In this document: piece by piece, positions 44,382 to 53,319 of the stretch
Numbering within the stretch: position 1 is the stretch's first letter
How the letters are laid out: each line of letters starts with the position of its first letter
Assembly (NCBI RefSeq): GCF_041807905.1
Contig: NZ_JBGVSA010000020.1
Location: 1-64,000 of the forward strand
DNA length: 64,000 bases
DNA from: JBGVSA01 sp041807905
Lineage (GTDB): Bacteria; Pseudomonadota; Gammaproteobacteria; Burkholderiales; Rhodocyclaceae
Reading direction: 5' to 3'
Notes under the pieces: model-generated
Told to the model about the DNA's origin: nothing
The model's database searches: none
Seen by the model: the letters and a program-made list of their open reading frames with translations, nothing else
Made by a program: the position numbers and the translations under genes

Positions 44382-46385
44382 TTACGATGCGGCGGCCGAC
44401 GCTTCTTCGCCGCTCGTCCCGGCGGGCTCCGGCTGGTCGGTCTGCGTTGCAGCCTCGGTCGGCTCCGGCGGCAGTACCAGATCCGCCTCGTCGATTTCTT
44501 CGCCGGGCTCGGCACTGTCCAAGGGCGGCAGGATGGCGACGAACTTGCATCGCAGCTCCGCAGCCATCATGTCGTACGACTCGATCGACAATTGCACGCG
44601 CGTGCCCGGATGCACGTTCGACAATGAGTGCACCTTGAAGATGTACGGTACGTCCTCCAGGCGCACGATGTTCTCGCGCACCACGCGGGCCGAGACCTCC
44701 TTCACACCCTGCTGACGCAGCCAGCGCAGGCACCAGTAGCGCTCCATTCCGCGCTGGAAGTCGGCGTAGGCGGTATAGGTCAGGTCGAAGTCGTTCATGG
44801 CGGCAGCCAGATCGACCGAGCCCTTGGGGAATGGCGCCGGCTCGCCCCGCGCCCAGGCGATGAGCTGCCACTGGTTGGCCAGGTCGACGTAGCGGCGCAA
44901 TGGGCTGGTGGACCACGCGTAGCAATCCACGCCGAGCCCTTCATGCGGCGCCGCAGACGTGGTCATGCGCACCCGGCCCTGCGCCTGCGCGCGGTAGATG
45001 GCCGGGTAGCCCGCCTCGCTGAGCTGCTTGCCCCAGGTGCTGTTGGCCAGGATCATCAGTTCGCTCACCAGCTTGTCCAGTGGCGAACCGCGCTTGCGGC
45101 GCTCGATGCGAACGCTGCCGGGACCGTCCTGCGTCTGCACGTCCCAATCGACGTAGAAGTTGTAATCGTGCGTGTTCTGATTGGCCGACGGTTTGCCACG
45201 GCCGGCTTCGAGCACGCAGGCGAACTCCCACAACAGGGTCAGCTCGCGCTTCCAGGGATAGTCGGGGCCTTCTTCGCCGATGGTGTTCTCGTTGAACATC
45301 GGCTCGATGTCGTGGTGGCGCAGGTTGGCGACCACCGGCACGCGCTCCACGCGCGATTCGATCGAGCCCGTGGTGTAGTCGCGATTGACGTCGACGTACA
45401 TCGACAGCGCCGGGCGCGCCTGGCCTTCGCCCAGTGTGAAGGTGTCGACCACGGCGTCCGGCAGCATCGTCAGCTTGTTGCCGGGCATGTAGACCGTCGA
45501 CAGACGTTGGCGTGCAATGGCGTCGAGCGGTGTGCCGCGCGCAATGCCCAGCGCCGGCGCCGCGATATGGATGCCGATCCGCCAGCCGCCTTCCGCACGC
45601 GGCGTGATCGACAACGCATCGTCGATTTCGGTCGTGGTGGCGTCGTCGATGGAAAATGCCTGTACGTCTGCGAGCGGCAGGTCTTCGGGCGGAGCGGGCA
45701 GATCGACGGGCGGGAAGTCGGTTCCGTCCGGGAACTGCTCGAACAGAAAGCGTCCGTACAGATAGTCGTAGCTCGATTTGATGGCGCCGGCCTCGAGCAG
45801 CAGCCTGGCGGGCGTCCGGCCGCTTTCGGCACATGCGGCCTCCAGCGCCTTGGCTTCGAGCCGGTTGCGGTCGGGTTTGTAGAGAAGCTGCGGCACGATG
45901 GCGACGAATTCGGCCGGCAACTGGCCCGCGACGAGTTCCGTCTTCATGCGATCGACGGCCTCTTGCTGAAGGCGTTTTTTCTCTTGCCCAGCCAGCGCGG
46001 CCTTCAGAATGTCCGCAGGCGCCTTGCGGAAGCGTCCGCGCCCCTTGCGGTGAAAATGGACCGGTGAGCCGAACAGGCCGACCAGGATGGCGGTGGCTTC
46101 GACCGCGCTTGGCGCGTGGCCGTAGTAATCGGCTGCAAAGTCAGCGAAGGCAAATTCGTCATCGCTGCACATTTCCCACAGGAATTCGGTTTCCAGGCCG
46201 GCGGCTTCTGCCTCGGCACGCGGCAACAGTTCCCCCGCGGCCGGTGCGGTAAAGCGCAGCAGCACGGCGGTGGACTTCAACTTGACGCGCTTGCCGGTCG
46301 CCGTTTCGACCTGCAGAGAGCTGTCATTGTCTGCGAGGACGGTGCCGGTCTTGAACGACCCGTCCTCTTCGAACAACACATTCAT
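44382..46385 (-). CDS. rnb: RNase II/RNR-family exoribonuclease
   Basis: The enzyme degrades single-stranded RNA 3' to 5'. From ATG 46385 (MNVLFEEDGSFKTGTVLADND) it has 667 residues. An unusual N-terminal part (about 1-200) precedes the RNB catalytic domain, whose acidic cluster is in AFSIDDATTTEIDDALSI and whose later motif is SPLRRYVDLANQWQ. A C-terminal S1-like region follows, then an E/P/T-rich tail. It is shorter than RNase R and belongs to the betaproteobacterial VacB-like group; I use rnb only as a family label. Confidence 0.85.
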   Translation of the reverse strand: MNVLFEEDGSFKTGTVLADNDSSLQVETATGKRVKLKSTAVLLRFTAPAAGELLPRAEAEAAGLETEFLWEMCSDDEFAFADFAADYYGHAPSAVEATAILVGLFGSPVHFHRKGRGRFRKAPADILKAALAGQEKKRLQQEAVDRMKTELVAGQLPAEFVAIVPQLLYKPDRNRLEAKALEAACAESGRTPARLLLEAGAIKSSYDYLYGRFLFEQFPDGTDFPPVDLPAPPEDLPLADVQAFSIDDATTTEIDDALSITPRAEGGWRIGIHIAAPALGIARGTPLDAIARQRLSTVYMPGNKLTMLPDAVVDTFTLGEGQARPALSMYVDVNRDYTTGSIESRVERVPVVANLRHHDIEPMFNENTIGEEGPDYPWKRELTLLWEFACVLEAGRGKPSANQNTHDYNFYVDWDVQTQDGPGSVRIERRKRGSPLDKLVSELMILANSTWGKQLSEAGYPAIYRAQAQGRVRMTTSAAPHEGLGVDCYAWSTSPLRRYVDLANQWQLIAWARGEPAPFPKGSVDLAAAMNDFDLTYTAYADFQRGMERYWCLRWLRQQGVKEVSARVVRENIVRLEDVPYIFKVHSLSNVHPGTRVQLSIESYDMMAAELRCKFVAILPPLDSAEPGEEIDEADLVLPPEPTEAATQTDQPEPAGTSGEEASAAAS

Positions 46386-46455
46386 GTGGGAGAAACTTTC
46401 GTTATCAGTGCATGGCGCGCCGGCGGGCGAGCGTCGGCGCGGGGAGAGCCGGCCA

Positions 46456-47340
46456 TTATACCGGCGGCCGGCTACGCCGAATGTCCCAGGTAAACAGCGC
46501 CAGTCCTGCCCAGATGAAGGCAAAGCTCATCAGTTGCGACGCGCCAAACGGCTCACGAAACACCAGCACGGCAATGAGGAATACCAGCGTCGGCGAGGCG
46601 TATTGCAGCAGCCCCAGCACCGACAGCGGCAACCGTCGCGCACCCTCTGAGAACAGGGCCAGCGGCACGGCCGTGATGAGCCCCGCCAGTGGCAGCATCG
46701 GCCACCATGCTGGCGATACCTGGGCGGCGACCAAGGCACCAGTACTCGCCAGCCAACCGAGAAATACCAGCGCCACCGGCAGCGCAATCAGCGTTTCGAT
46801 GAACAGGCCATTGGTGGCGTCGATCGGTGCGCGCTTGCGCAACAGACCGTAGAACGCAAACGTAATCGCCAGCGTGAGCGCCACCCAAGGCAGCGAACCC
46901 AACGAGACGATCCGCCAGACGACGCCGATCGCCGCCAGTGCGACGGCGACTTTCTGTGCGGTGCGCAGGCGTTCATGCAGGAAGATCGCGCCGAGTGCCA
47001 CGTTGAGCAGCGGGTTGATGAAGTAACCGAGGCTCGCATCGACTGCGTGGCCAGTCATCACTGCCCACACGTAAACCAGCCAGTTCGCGGTCGCCAGCAG
47101 CGCCGTCAGGCACAACAAGGCCAGCAGACGCGGTTCGCGCAGCACGCGTGCGGCTTCGCCCAGGCCCTGGCGGAACCAGATCCACGGCGCCAGCAGTAAA
47201 GCCGACCACAGCACACGGTGGGCGACGACCTCGAATGCGCCGAAATGCATCATCGCCTTGAAGAACAACGGCGACAGGCCCCAGATGGTGAAGGCGATCA
47301 GCGCGCTGATGACGCCGCGACGGTCGATGGTCTGGTTCAT
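46456..47340 (-). CDS. rarD: EamA/RarD family transporter
   Basis: The 294-residue protein has ten predicted membrane helices in two EamA repeats. GVISALIAFTIWGLSPLFFKAM and the C-terminal FAFIWAGLALFTWDI match RarD, a drug/metabolite superfamily protein whose substrate is not established. The start overlaps the yqiA stop by four bases (ATGA), indicating coupled translation. Confidence 0.93.
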   Translation of the reverse strand: MNQTIDRRGVISALIAFTIWGLSPLFFKAMMHFGAFEVVAHRVLWSALLLAPWIWFRQGLGEAARVLREPRLLALLCLTALLATANWLVYVWAVMTGHAVDASLGYFINPLLNVALGAIFLHERLRTAQKVAVALAAIGVVWRIVSLGSLPWVALTLAITFAFYGLLRKRAPIDATNGLFIETLIALPVALVFLGWLASTGALVAAQVSPAWWPMLPLAGLITAVPLALFSEGARRLPLSVLGLLQYASPTLVFLIAVLVFREPFGASQLMSFAFIWAGLALFTWDIRRSRPPV

Positions 47341-47918
47341 GGTCGCGCCTCTGGCAGCAGGCCGGCAAAGCGCAGGATGTCGTCCAGATATTCGTCCCAG
47401 CGGGTGAAACTGTGATCGCCGCCTTCCAGCACGGTCTGCCGCGCGCCGGTGTAGCGCTGCACGGCCAGTCGGTAGTCGAGCAGTTCATCGCCCTGTTCGA
47501 CCATCAGCCAGTAACGCGCGGGGTCGGCAAGGCGTTCCACGTCGAGTTCGCGCATCTGGTCGAGGTGCTCGCGGCGCACGTCGAACTCCTCGCCGGTATA
47601 GATCATCGTCTGGCGGCCAAGGAAAGGCTCCAGCGTGACATGCGATATGACGCTCGGATTGACCAGCACGGCTTTCAGACCGTAGCGCTCGGCCAGTGCG
47701 GTGGCGTAGTGACCGCCCAGCGAACTGCCGACCAGCGTCGGTGCGACAGCGCAGGCTTCGATCACGCGCGAGACCTGAGCGATGGCATCCCGGGGAACCA
47801 GCGCGAGCTGCTCGCCCCAGAAAGCATCGGCCAGACCCTGCGCAGCCATGTGTGCCCGCAGCGATTGCGATTTGTGCGACTGCGGACCAGAGCGGAATCC
47901 ATGAAGGTAGATCAGCAT
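47337..47918 (-). CDS. yqiA: YqiA/YcfP family alpha/beta-fold esterase
   Basis: The 193-residue protein from ATG 47918 starts MLIYLHGFRSGPQSHKSQ, the family's oxyanion region. The nucleophile elbow is VGSSLGGHYA, the acid lies in VEQGDELLDY and the histidine in GGDHSFTRW. The E. coli homologue is an esterase for short acyl chains with unknown natural substrate. It starts the run yqiA-rarD-rnb-tonB. Confidence 0.92.
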   Translation of the reverse strand: MLIYLHGFRSGPQSHKSQSLRAHMAAQGLADAFWGEQLALVPRDAIAQVSRVIEACAVAPTLVGSSLGGHYATALAERYGLKAVLVNPSVISHVTLEPFLGRQTMIYTGEEFDVRREHLDQMRELDVERLADPARYWLMVEQGDELLDYRLAVQRYTGARQTVLEGGDHSFTRWDEYLDDILRFAGLLPEARP

Positions 47919-47992
47919 GTTGGAATCACGGCGTATTGACGAAAAGGGGCGCCACGCGCCCCGGGGACTGCGGTGTTTCTTGGGCGATCCGC

Positions 47993-48817
47993 TCAGTGAT
48001 CGACCCACTGGACCAGATCGAATTGCCACGTTACCAGCACGATCAGGCCGAAGGCGATGCGATACCAGGCAAAGATCGTGAAGTCATGCGACGAGATGTA
48101 GCGCAGCAGCCAGCGCACGCAGATGAAGGCCGAGACGAATGCCGTCACCAGCCCGACGATCCACATGTCCAGATCGCTCATCGACAGCAATGCGCGATCC
48201 TTGTAGAGCGAATACAGCGAGGCGAGGATCAGTGTCGGGATTGCAAGGAAGAACGAAAACTCCGTCGCGGCCTTGCGCGACAGGCCGAACAGCAGGCCGC
48301 CGATGATGGTCGAGCCGGAGCGCGACGTGCCGGGAATCAGCGCGAAGACCTGGGCGCAACCAACCTTGAACGCATCCAGCGGGGTCATGTCGTCGACGGT
48401 CTGTACGCGGACTGTGTGCTGGCGCCGTTCAGCCCAGAAGATGATCAGGGCGCCGACGATGAACGCCGTGGCGACCACCGGGGCATTGAAGAGATGCTCC
48501 TTGATGGCATGGCTGAACAGAAAGCCCAGCGCTGCCGCCGGCACGAATGCGATGGCGACGTTCGTGATCAATCGTTGCGAAGCGCGGTCGGAAAAGGCAC
48601 CGGCAAACACGCGGCCGAGCCGCGCGCGGTATTCCCAGATCACCGCGATGATCGCGCCAGCCTGGATGACGATCTCGAACAGCTTGCCGCGGTCATCGTT
48701 GAAGTTGAGCAGGGCACCGGCAAGAATGAGGTGGCCGGTTGAAGAAATGGGAAGGAACTCGGTGAAGCCTTCGACCAGACCGAGAATGGCCGCTTTCAAC
48801 AGCAGGATGATGTCCAT
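47993..48817 (-). CDS. uppP: undecaprenyl-diphosphatase UppP
   Basis: UppP (BacA) dephosphorylates undecaprenyl pyrophosphate to recycle the lipid carrier for peptidoglycan, O-antigen and other glycans; extra copies give bacitracin resistance. The 274-residue polytopic protein has the catalytic motif LVEGFTEFLPISSTGHLIL near the N-terminus and PGTSRSGSTIIGGLL in the second half. It would support the polysaccharide operon further right. It reads toward yqiA with 74 bp between. Confidence 0.96.
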   Translation of the reverse strand: MDIILLLKAAILGLVEGFTEFLPISSTGHLILAGALLNFNDDRGKLFEIVIQAGAIIAVIWEYRARLGRVFAGAFSDRASQRLITNVAIAFVPAAALGFLFSHAIKEHLFNAPVVATAFIVGALIIFWAERRQHTVRVQTVDDMTPLDAFKVGCAQVFALIPGTSRSGSTIIGGLLFGLSRKAATEFSFFLAIPTLILASLYSLYKDRALLSMSDLDMWIVGLVTAFVSAFICVRWLLRYISSHDFTIFAWYRIAFGLIVLVTWQFDLVQWVDH

Positions 48818-48991
48818 GGATGTCTTTTTTGGGCGGGTTGTTGTCGGGGGGAACGCCCGATTATGCCATCGCTCCGTGACGGCTCCGTCTGACGGCGTCA
48901 GTCTTTGCCCGCGCGCATGCGGGCCGACAGCACTTCACGCCGAGGCCCGCGCCCTGCACCATGTACGGCGTTGACGTTCATTGGTCCTGCG

Positions 48992-50338
48992 ATGCATCTG
49001 CGTTTCAAGTTCGCCTTGTTTGCCATTCTGCCGCTGTTGCTGGCAATCACCGCCATCGCGGCCGTCGTGCGCATCCAGGCAGAATCACTGGCCGAAGCCG
49101 AGGCACGCGTGGTCGAACCCGTCCTGCTGTCGGCGCGCAAGGCCGAGCTCACCCACTACGTCAGCCTGGCGTTGCTGGCGATCGAACCGATGCGCAAGCG
49201 GGGCGACGAGGCGGCCGCCCGTGAGGCGCTGGCTACATTGGCCCGCATGGAATTTGGCGAGGACGGCTATTACTTCGTCTACGACAGCAAAGGGCGCAAC
49301 CTCATGCATCCGCGCCAGCCGGAACTCGTGGGGCAGAATCTGTGGAACATGCACGACGCCAACGGTGTGCCGGTGATCCAGAACCTCATCACGGCGGCGT
49401 CACACGGAGGCGGTTTCGTCGAATACCTCTGGCCGCGCCCGACCATGAAGCGGCAGGAGCGCAAGCTGGGCTACGTCGTGACCGTGCCCGAATGGAATTG
49501 GGTGCTGGGTACCGGCATCTACATGAATGACCTGGAAGACGCACGCAAACGCATCGACGAGGAAGCGACCCGTGCCATTCGGCGCACCATGACCATCATC
49601 GTTGTGATTGCCGTCTTTGCAACGCTGATGGTTGCGACCGCTGGCTACGCGGTGAACCTCACGGAGCGCCGCGACGCCGAAGCCAAGATGCGCGCACTGG
49701 CGCATCAGGTGGTGGCCTCACAGGAAAAAGAGCGCGCCCGCGTGGCGCGCGAATTGCACGATGGCGTGAGTCAGTGGCTGGTGTCGGTGAAGTTCATGCT
49801 CGAATCCGCGCTGTCGCGGCTGCGTAGCGAGGCCGGTGGTGCGGATGCCCCGCTGGAGCGCGGCGTCAGCGGCGTCAATGACGTGCTGCGCGAGATCCGC
49901 CGTATTTCGCACGGGCTGCGGCCCGCGATGCTCGACGACCTCGGGCTGGTACCGGCGCTGTCGCAGGTGCTCAACGAGTTTTCCCGGCGAACGGGGGTGG
50001 CGACGCATCTTGAAGCGCCCGAAACACTGATCATTCCGGATGCCGTCGCCACCGCTCTGTTTCGCGTGACGCAGGAAGCCCTGACCAATGCCGAGCGCCA
50101 CGCCGGAGCTACGCGCATCGACGTGAGTCTGCGCGCGCATCGCAATCTGGTGCTGTCGGTGAGCGACAATGGACAGGGTTTCGACGTCGACCGGGTATCG
50201 GCGACCACGCGTGAAGGACTGGGCTTGTCCAGCATGCGCGAGCGTGTCGAAACGCTCGGGGGTTTCTTCAGCTTGCAGTCTGGCCCGTCTGGGACCACCA
50301 TCGTCGCCACGCTGCCTGCTGCTTCGTTGCGCGCCTGA
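48992..50338 (+). CDS. Cache-domain sensor histidine kinase, NarX/LiaS-type HisKA_3
   Basis: From ATG 48992 the protein has 448 residues. Layout: TM1 (about 5-25), a periplasmic single Cache domain (about 30-195; GEDGYYFVYDSKGRNLMHPRQ, GYVVTVPEWNWVLGTGIY), TM2 (about 205-225), coiled coil, HisKA_3 with phospho-acceptor H256 in RELHDGVSQW, and an HATPase domain (DNGQGFD, GLGLSSMRERVETLGG). sCache_2 domains often bind small organic acids. It pairs with the regulator 20 bp downstream. A longer frame from 48905 is unlikely because TM1 would be internal. Confidence 0.92.
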   Translation: MHLRFKFALFAILPLLLAITAIAAVVRIQAESLAEAEARVVEPVLLSARKAELTHYVSLALLAIEPMRKRGDEAAAREALATLARMEFGEDGYYFVYDSKGRNLMHPRQPELVGQNLWNMHDANGVPVIQNLITAASHGGGFVEYLWPRPTMKRQERKLGYVVTVPEWNWVLGTGIYMNDLEDARKRIDEEATRAIRRTMTIIVVIAVFATLMVATAGYAVNLTERRDAEAKMRALAHQVVASQEKERARVARELHDGVSQWLVSVKFMLESALSRLRSEAGGADAPLERGVSGVNDVLREIRRISHGLRPAMLDDLGLVPALSQVLNEFSRRTGVATHLEAPETLIIPDAVATALFRVTQEALTNAERHAGATRIDVSLRAHRNLVLSVSDNGQGFDVDRVSATTREGLGLSSMRERVETLGGFFSLQSGPSGTTIVATLPAASLRA

Positions 50339-50358
50339 TCTACCACATTGACCTCATC

Positions 50359-50988
50359 ATGAACGCCGGACGCATTCGCTTGTTGCTCATCGACGATCAC
50401 CCGCTGGTTCGTGACGGGGTGCGCGCGCGGCTCGAAACCGTGACGCACTTCGAGATCGTCGGCGAGGCGGGCGACGCCACCGAGGCGCTGGCGCTCGTGG
50501 CGCGCGTCAGCCCCGATCTGGTGCTCATGGATATCAACATGCGCGGCGCCAACGGCATCGACCTGACGCGGCAATTGCTCGCGCAATCGCCACAGACGCG
50601 CGTGGTGATGCTCACCATGCACGATCAACCGCAATACGTGATCGAGGCTTTTCGCGCCGGCGCACGCGGCTACGTGCTCAAGGACAGCCCGGCGCAGGAA
50701 ATCATCACCGCCATCGAAAGTGTCATGGTCGGGCGGCGCTACTACTCTCCTGGCGTGGCCGATGCCCTGGCGCAGGCGGCGGCGCCGGCGCCCGATCTGA
50801 CGCAGCGCGAGCGCGACATTCTTGCGCTGCTGGCCGACGGCCTGTCGAACAAGGAAATCGCCGCGCGCCTGTCGCTGTCGGTGCGCACCGTCGAGACGCA
50901 TCGCCTGAACATCAAGCGCAAACTTGATCTCGAAGGGCCGGCATCACTGGTAAAGTTCGCAGTCGAACGCAAATGGAGCGGGTTCTGA
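50359..50988 (+). CDS. NarL/FixJ-family response regulator
   Basis: The 209-residue protein has a receiver domain with DDHPLVRDGVRARLE and phosphorylation site D58 in LMDINMRGANG, the conserved Lys in YVLKDSPAQE, and a LuxR-type HTH (LTQRERDILALLADGLSNKEIAARL ... VRTVETHRLNIKRKL). It is the obvious partner of the upstream Cache kinase. Target genes are not evident; the neighbours (MOSC, PIN) do not suggest a signal. Confidence 0.95.
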   Translation: MNAGRIRLLLIDDHPLVRDGVRARLETVTHFEIVGEAGDATEALALVARVSPDLVLMDINMRGANGIDLTRQLLAQSPQTRVVMLTMHDQPQYVIEAFRAGARGYVLKDSPAQEIITAIESVMVGRRYYSPGVADALAQAAAPAPDLTQRERDILALLADGLSNKEIAARLSLSVRTVETHRLNIKRKLDLEGPASLVKFAVERKWSGF

Positions 50989-51057
50989 CCCACCGCTTGT
51001 CGCCACTTTGATGGCGCCGTCCCGCTGGCGGCGTCGCGAGCCTTTCCTGCGCCGGCC

Positions 51058-51858
51058 ATGATCACGCTGCAATCGATTCACCGCTATCCCGTCAAATCCA
51101 CGCGCGGCGAAACGCTCGCATCAGCCGAGGTGACGCGCTCGGGCATCCTGCTCGATCGCCGCTGGATGATCGCCGAGACCACCGATCAATTCGCCAACCG
51201 CATGGTCACTGGCCGCAATGATCCGAAGGTGGTGCGCATCGAGGCGCGGGTGGCCGACGGTCATCTGAATCTTTCCGCGCCCGGCATGAGTTCGCTCGCC
51301 GTCGAACGGGCAAGCTTGGCGCAGTCTGCGTCCGCCTCGGTGTGGCGCGACGAATTCACCGCATGGACAGGTTCGCTTGCCGCCGATGCGTGGTTGTCGG
51401 AGTACGTGGGGCGCGCGGTGCGCCTGATGGATGTCGGCGAGCAGAGCGCGCGCCACGTGCGGAATCGTCCTGATGTGCCCTTGTCGTTCGCCGACGGATT
51501 CCCGCTGCTGCTCATCAACACCAGCTCAGTCGACGCCCTGTCCGAATGGGTTGGGCGGGCGATGCCATTCACGCGCTTCCGCCCCAACCTGCTCGTGACC
51601 GGGGCCGAGGCGTTTGCCGAAGATGGCTGGAAGCGGCTGCGCATCGGCGAAGTCGAATTCACCATGGCAAAGCGCTGCTCACGCTGCGTATTCACGACCG
51701 TCGACCCGGAGACGGGTGAGAAATCCGCCGATCAACAGCCGCTGCGGGCGCTGACCGAACATCGCAGAAGCGACGATGGCGTCATGTTCGGCGTCAATCT
51801 CATCGCCGAGAACACGGGCTCCATTGCTGCGGGCGCGACAGTCGAGATCATCGAATGA
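51058..51858 (+). CDS. MOSC-domain protein, YcbX/mARC-like
   Basis: The 266-residue protein combines an N-terminal beta-barrel (MITLQSIHRYPVKSTRGETL) and a MOSC domain whose Moco-ligand cysteine lies in AKRCSRCVFTTVDPETGE. This architecture is that of YcbX and mARC, which reduce N-hydroxylated compounds. YcbX proteins often have a C-terminal 2Fe-2S ferredoxin domain; it is absent here, so an outside electron donor would be needed. The stop overlaps the PIN gene start by four bases. Confidence 0.9.
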   Translation: MITLQSIHRYPVKSTRGETLASAEVTRSGILLDRRWMIAETTDQFANRMVTGRNDPKVVRIEARVADGHLNLSAPGMSSLAVERASLAQSASASVWRDEFTAWTGSLAADAWLSEYVGRAVRLMDVGEQSARHVRNRPDVPLSFADGFPLLLINTSSVDALSEWVGRAMPFTRFRPNLLVTGAEAFAEDGWKRLRIGEVEFTMAKRCSRCVFTTVDPETGEKSADQQPLRALTEHRRSDDGVMFGVNLIAENTGSIAAGATVEIIE

Positions 51859-52358
51859 CGCCGGCCGCTGGCACCGGCGATCTTGTCGCGCGCCTGATGG
51901 CGGCGCAGCCGCCGCGCGTGGTGCTCGATACCAACGTCATCATGGCCTTGTGGCACTTCGAAGATCCGCGCCTCGTCGGATTGCGTGCGTGGCTCGAAGC
52001 GCGGCAGGCGGCATTGCTGACGCGCGCCGAATGCCTCGACGAACTGCGCCGTGTGCTGGCCTACCCGCAATTCGGCATCGCGCCCGAGCAGCAGGTGCAG
52101 ATCGCGGATACGTATACCTCGCGTGCCGAATGCGTGCCCGCCCAGACCGACGAGCAAATCGCGGTGGCGGCGAGTCTGCCGCAATGCAAAGACCGCGATG
52201 ACCAGAAATTCCTCACGCTGGCGCTCGACGGCGGGGCCCACGCACTGCTGACGCGCGACAAGCTCCTGTTGGGACTGGCGCGCCGCGCGCCGTACCGCGA
52301 CCATTTCTTCATTGCCACGCCTGAGCGCGTGCAGGCGGCAGTCGCGCCCACGACCTAA
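51855..52358 (+). CDS. PIN-domain protein, putative toxin family (PIN_3)
   Basis: The 167-residue protein has PIN-type acidic residues in RVVLDTNVIMALWHFEDPRL (Asp), RAECLDELRRVLAY (Glu, Asp) and QCKDRDDQKFLTLAL (Asp, Asp), so an Mg-dependent RNase active site is complete. It matches the COG1569-like 'putative toxin, PIN family'. No antitoxin gene flanks it; instead it is translationally coupled to the MOSC gene, which is unusual for a toxin and may mean a housekeeping role. Confidence 0.85.
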   Translation: MTPAAGTGDLVARLMAAQPPRVVLDTNVIMALWHFEDPRLVGLRAWLEARQAALLTRAECLDELRRVLAYPQFGIAPEQQVQIADTYTSRAECVPAQTDEQIAVAASLPQCKDRDDQKFLTLALDGGAHALLTRDKLLLGLARRAPYRDHFFIATPERVQAAVAPTT

Positions 52359-52469
52359 GCCGGGCCCCGTCCGTACGCCCGGCAATGACCCCCATGCGGC
52401 AAGAAGCGCCTGGCTGATCTATCTTGATAGGGCATTGGAATATCCCATTCCAATCTCTAGGAGCCGTTC

Positions 52470-53291
52470 ATGGATACGACCACCTGGGCAACCGACTTTC
52501 ATCACCTGATCCTCGCCAATCTCGTCCCCTTCGGCTCGCGCCTGATCGGCGCCATCGTCCTGTGGATCATAGGTGGTTGGGTCATCAATTTCGTCCGGCA
52601 CCTGTTCGGACGGACCATGCGCATGCGCGGGCTCGACGCCACGCTGACCGAGTATCTCGAATCGGCCATGGCGATCCTGCTGCGCATTCTGTTGGTCATC
52701 GCCATTCTCAGCCTGTTCGGCATCGAGACGGCTTCGTTCGCTGCCATACTGGCCGCCGCCGGCGTGGCCATCGGCATGGCGTGGTCGGGGCTGCTGGCCA
52801 ATTTTGCGGCGGGGATATTCCTGATCCTGTTGCGGCCGTTGAAGGTGGGAGACTTCATCACCGCCGCCGGCGTGACGGGTACGGTGCGCGAGATCGGTAT
52901 GTTCGCCACCGTCGTCGACCAACCGGACAACGTCCGCACCGTGATCGGCAACAACAAGCTGTTTGCCGACAACATCGTCAACTACAGCACCAACGCCTAC
53001 CGACGTGTGGATCTCAATGCGCAACTGGCGCACGACGTCGATGTGGCAGCGGCAATCGCCCTGTTGCGGACGCGTGTCGCCCAGATCCCGAATGTGCTGG
53101 CCGAACCGGCGCCGGACATCGACGTACTGGAATTCAACCCGGCCGGTACCAAGCTGGTCGTGCGCCCCTACACCAGCAACGACAACTACTGGCAGGTCTT
53201 CTTCGATACCAACCGCGCCATCATGGAAGTCAGCGGCCAGGCGGGCTGGCCGATTCCGGCACCGCGGCAGGTGTTGTTGCAGAAGTCCTGA
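52470..53291 (+). CDS. mscS: small-conductance mechanosensitive channel (MscS family)
   Basis: The 273-residue protein has three N-terminal membrane helices, with pore-lining TM3 AAILAAAGVAIGMAWSGLLANFAAGIFLILLRPLKVGDFI, followed by the MS-channel beta domain and the C-terminal alpha/beta domain. The core VGDFITAAGVTGTVREIGMFATVV is typical. The start at 52470 is preceded by TAGGAG. It protects against hypo-osmotic shock. It is convergent with the large glycosyltransferase-like gene. Confidence 0.94.
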   Translation: MDTTTWATDFHHLILANLVPFGSRLIGAIVLWIIGGWVINFVRHLFGRTMRMRGLDATLTEYLESAMAILLRILLVIAILSLFGIETASFAAILAAAGVAIGMAWSGLLANFAAGIFLILLRPLKVGDFITAAGVTGTVREIGMFATVVDQPDNVRTVIGNNKLFADNIVNYSTNAYRRVDLNAQLAHDVDVAAAIALLRTRVAQIPNVLAEPAPDIDVLEFNPAGTKLVVRPYTSNDNYWQVFFDTNRAIMEVSGQAGWPIPAPRQVLLQKS

Positions 53292-53319
53292 TCGGCGGTG
53301 ACGGCTGCACGGATGGGCG

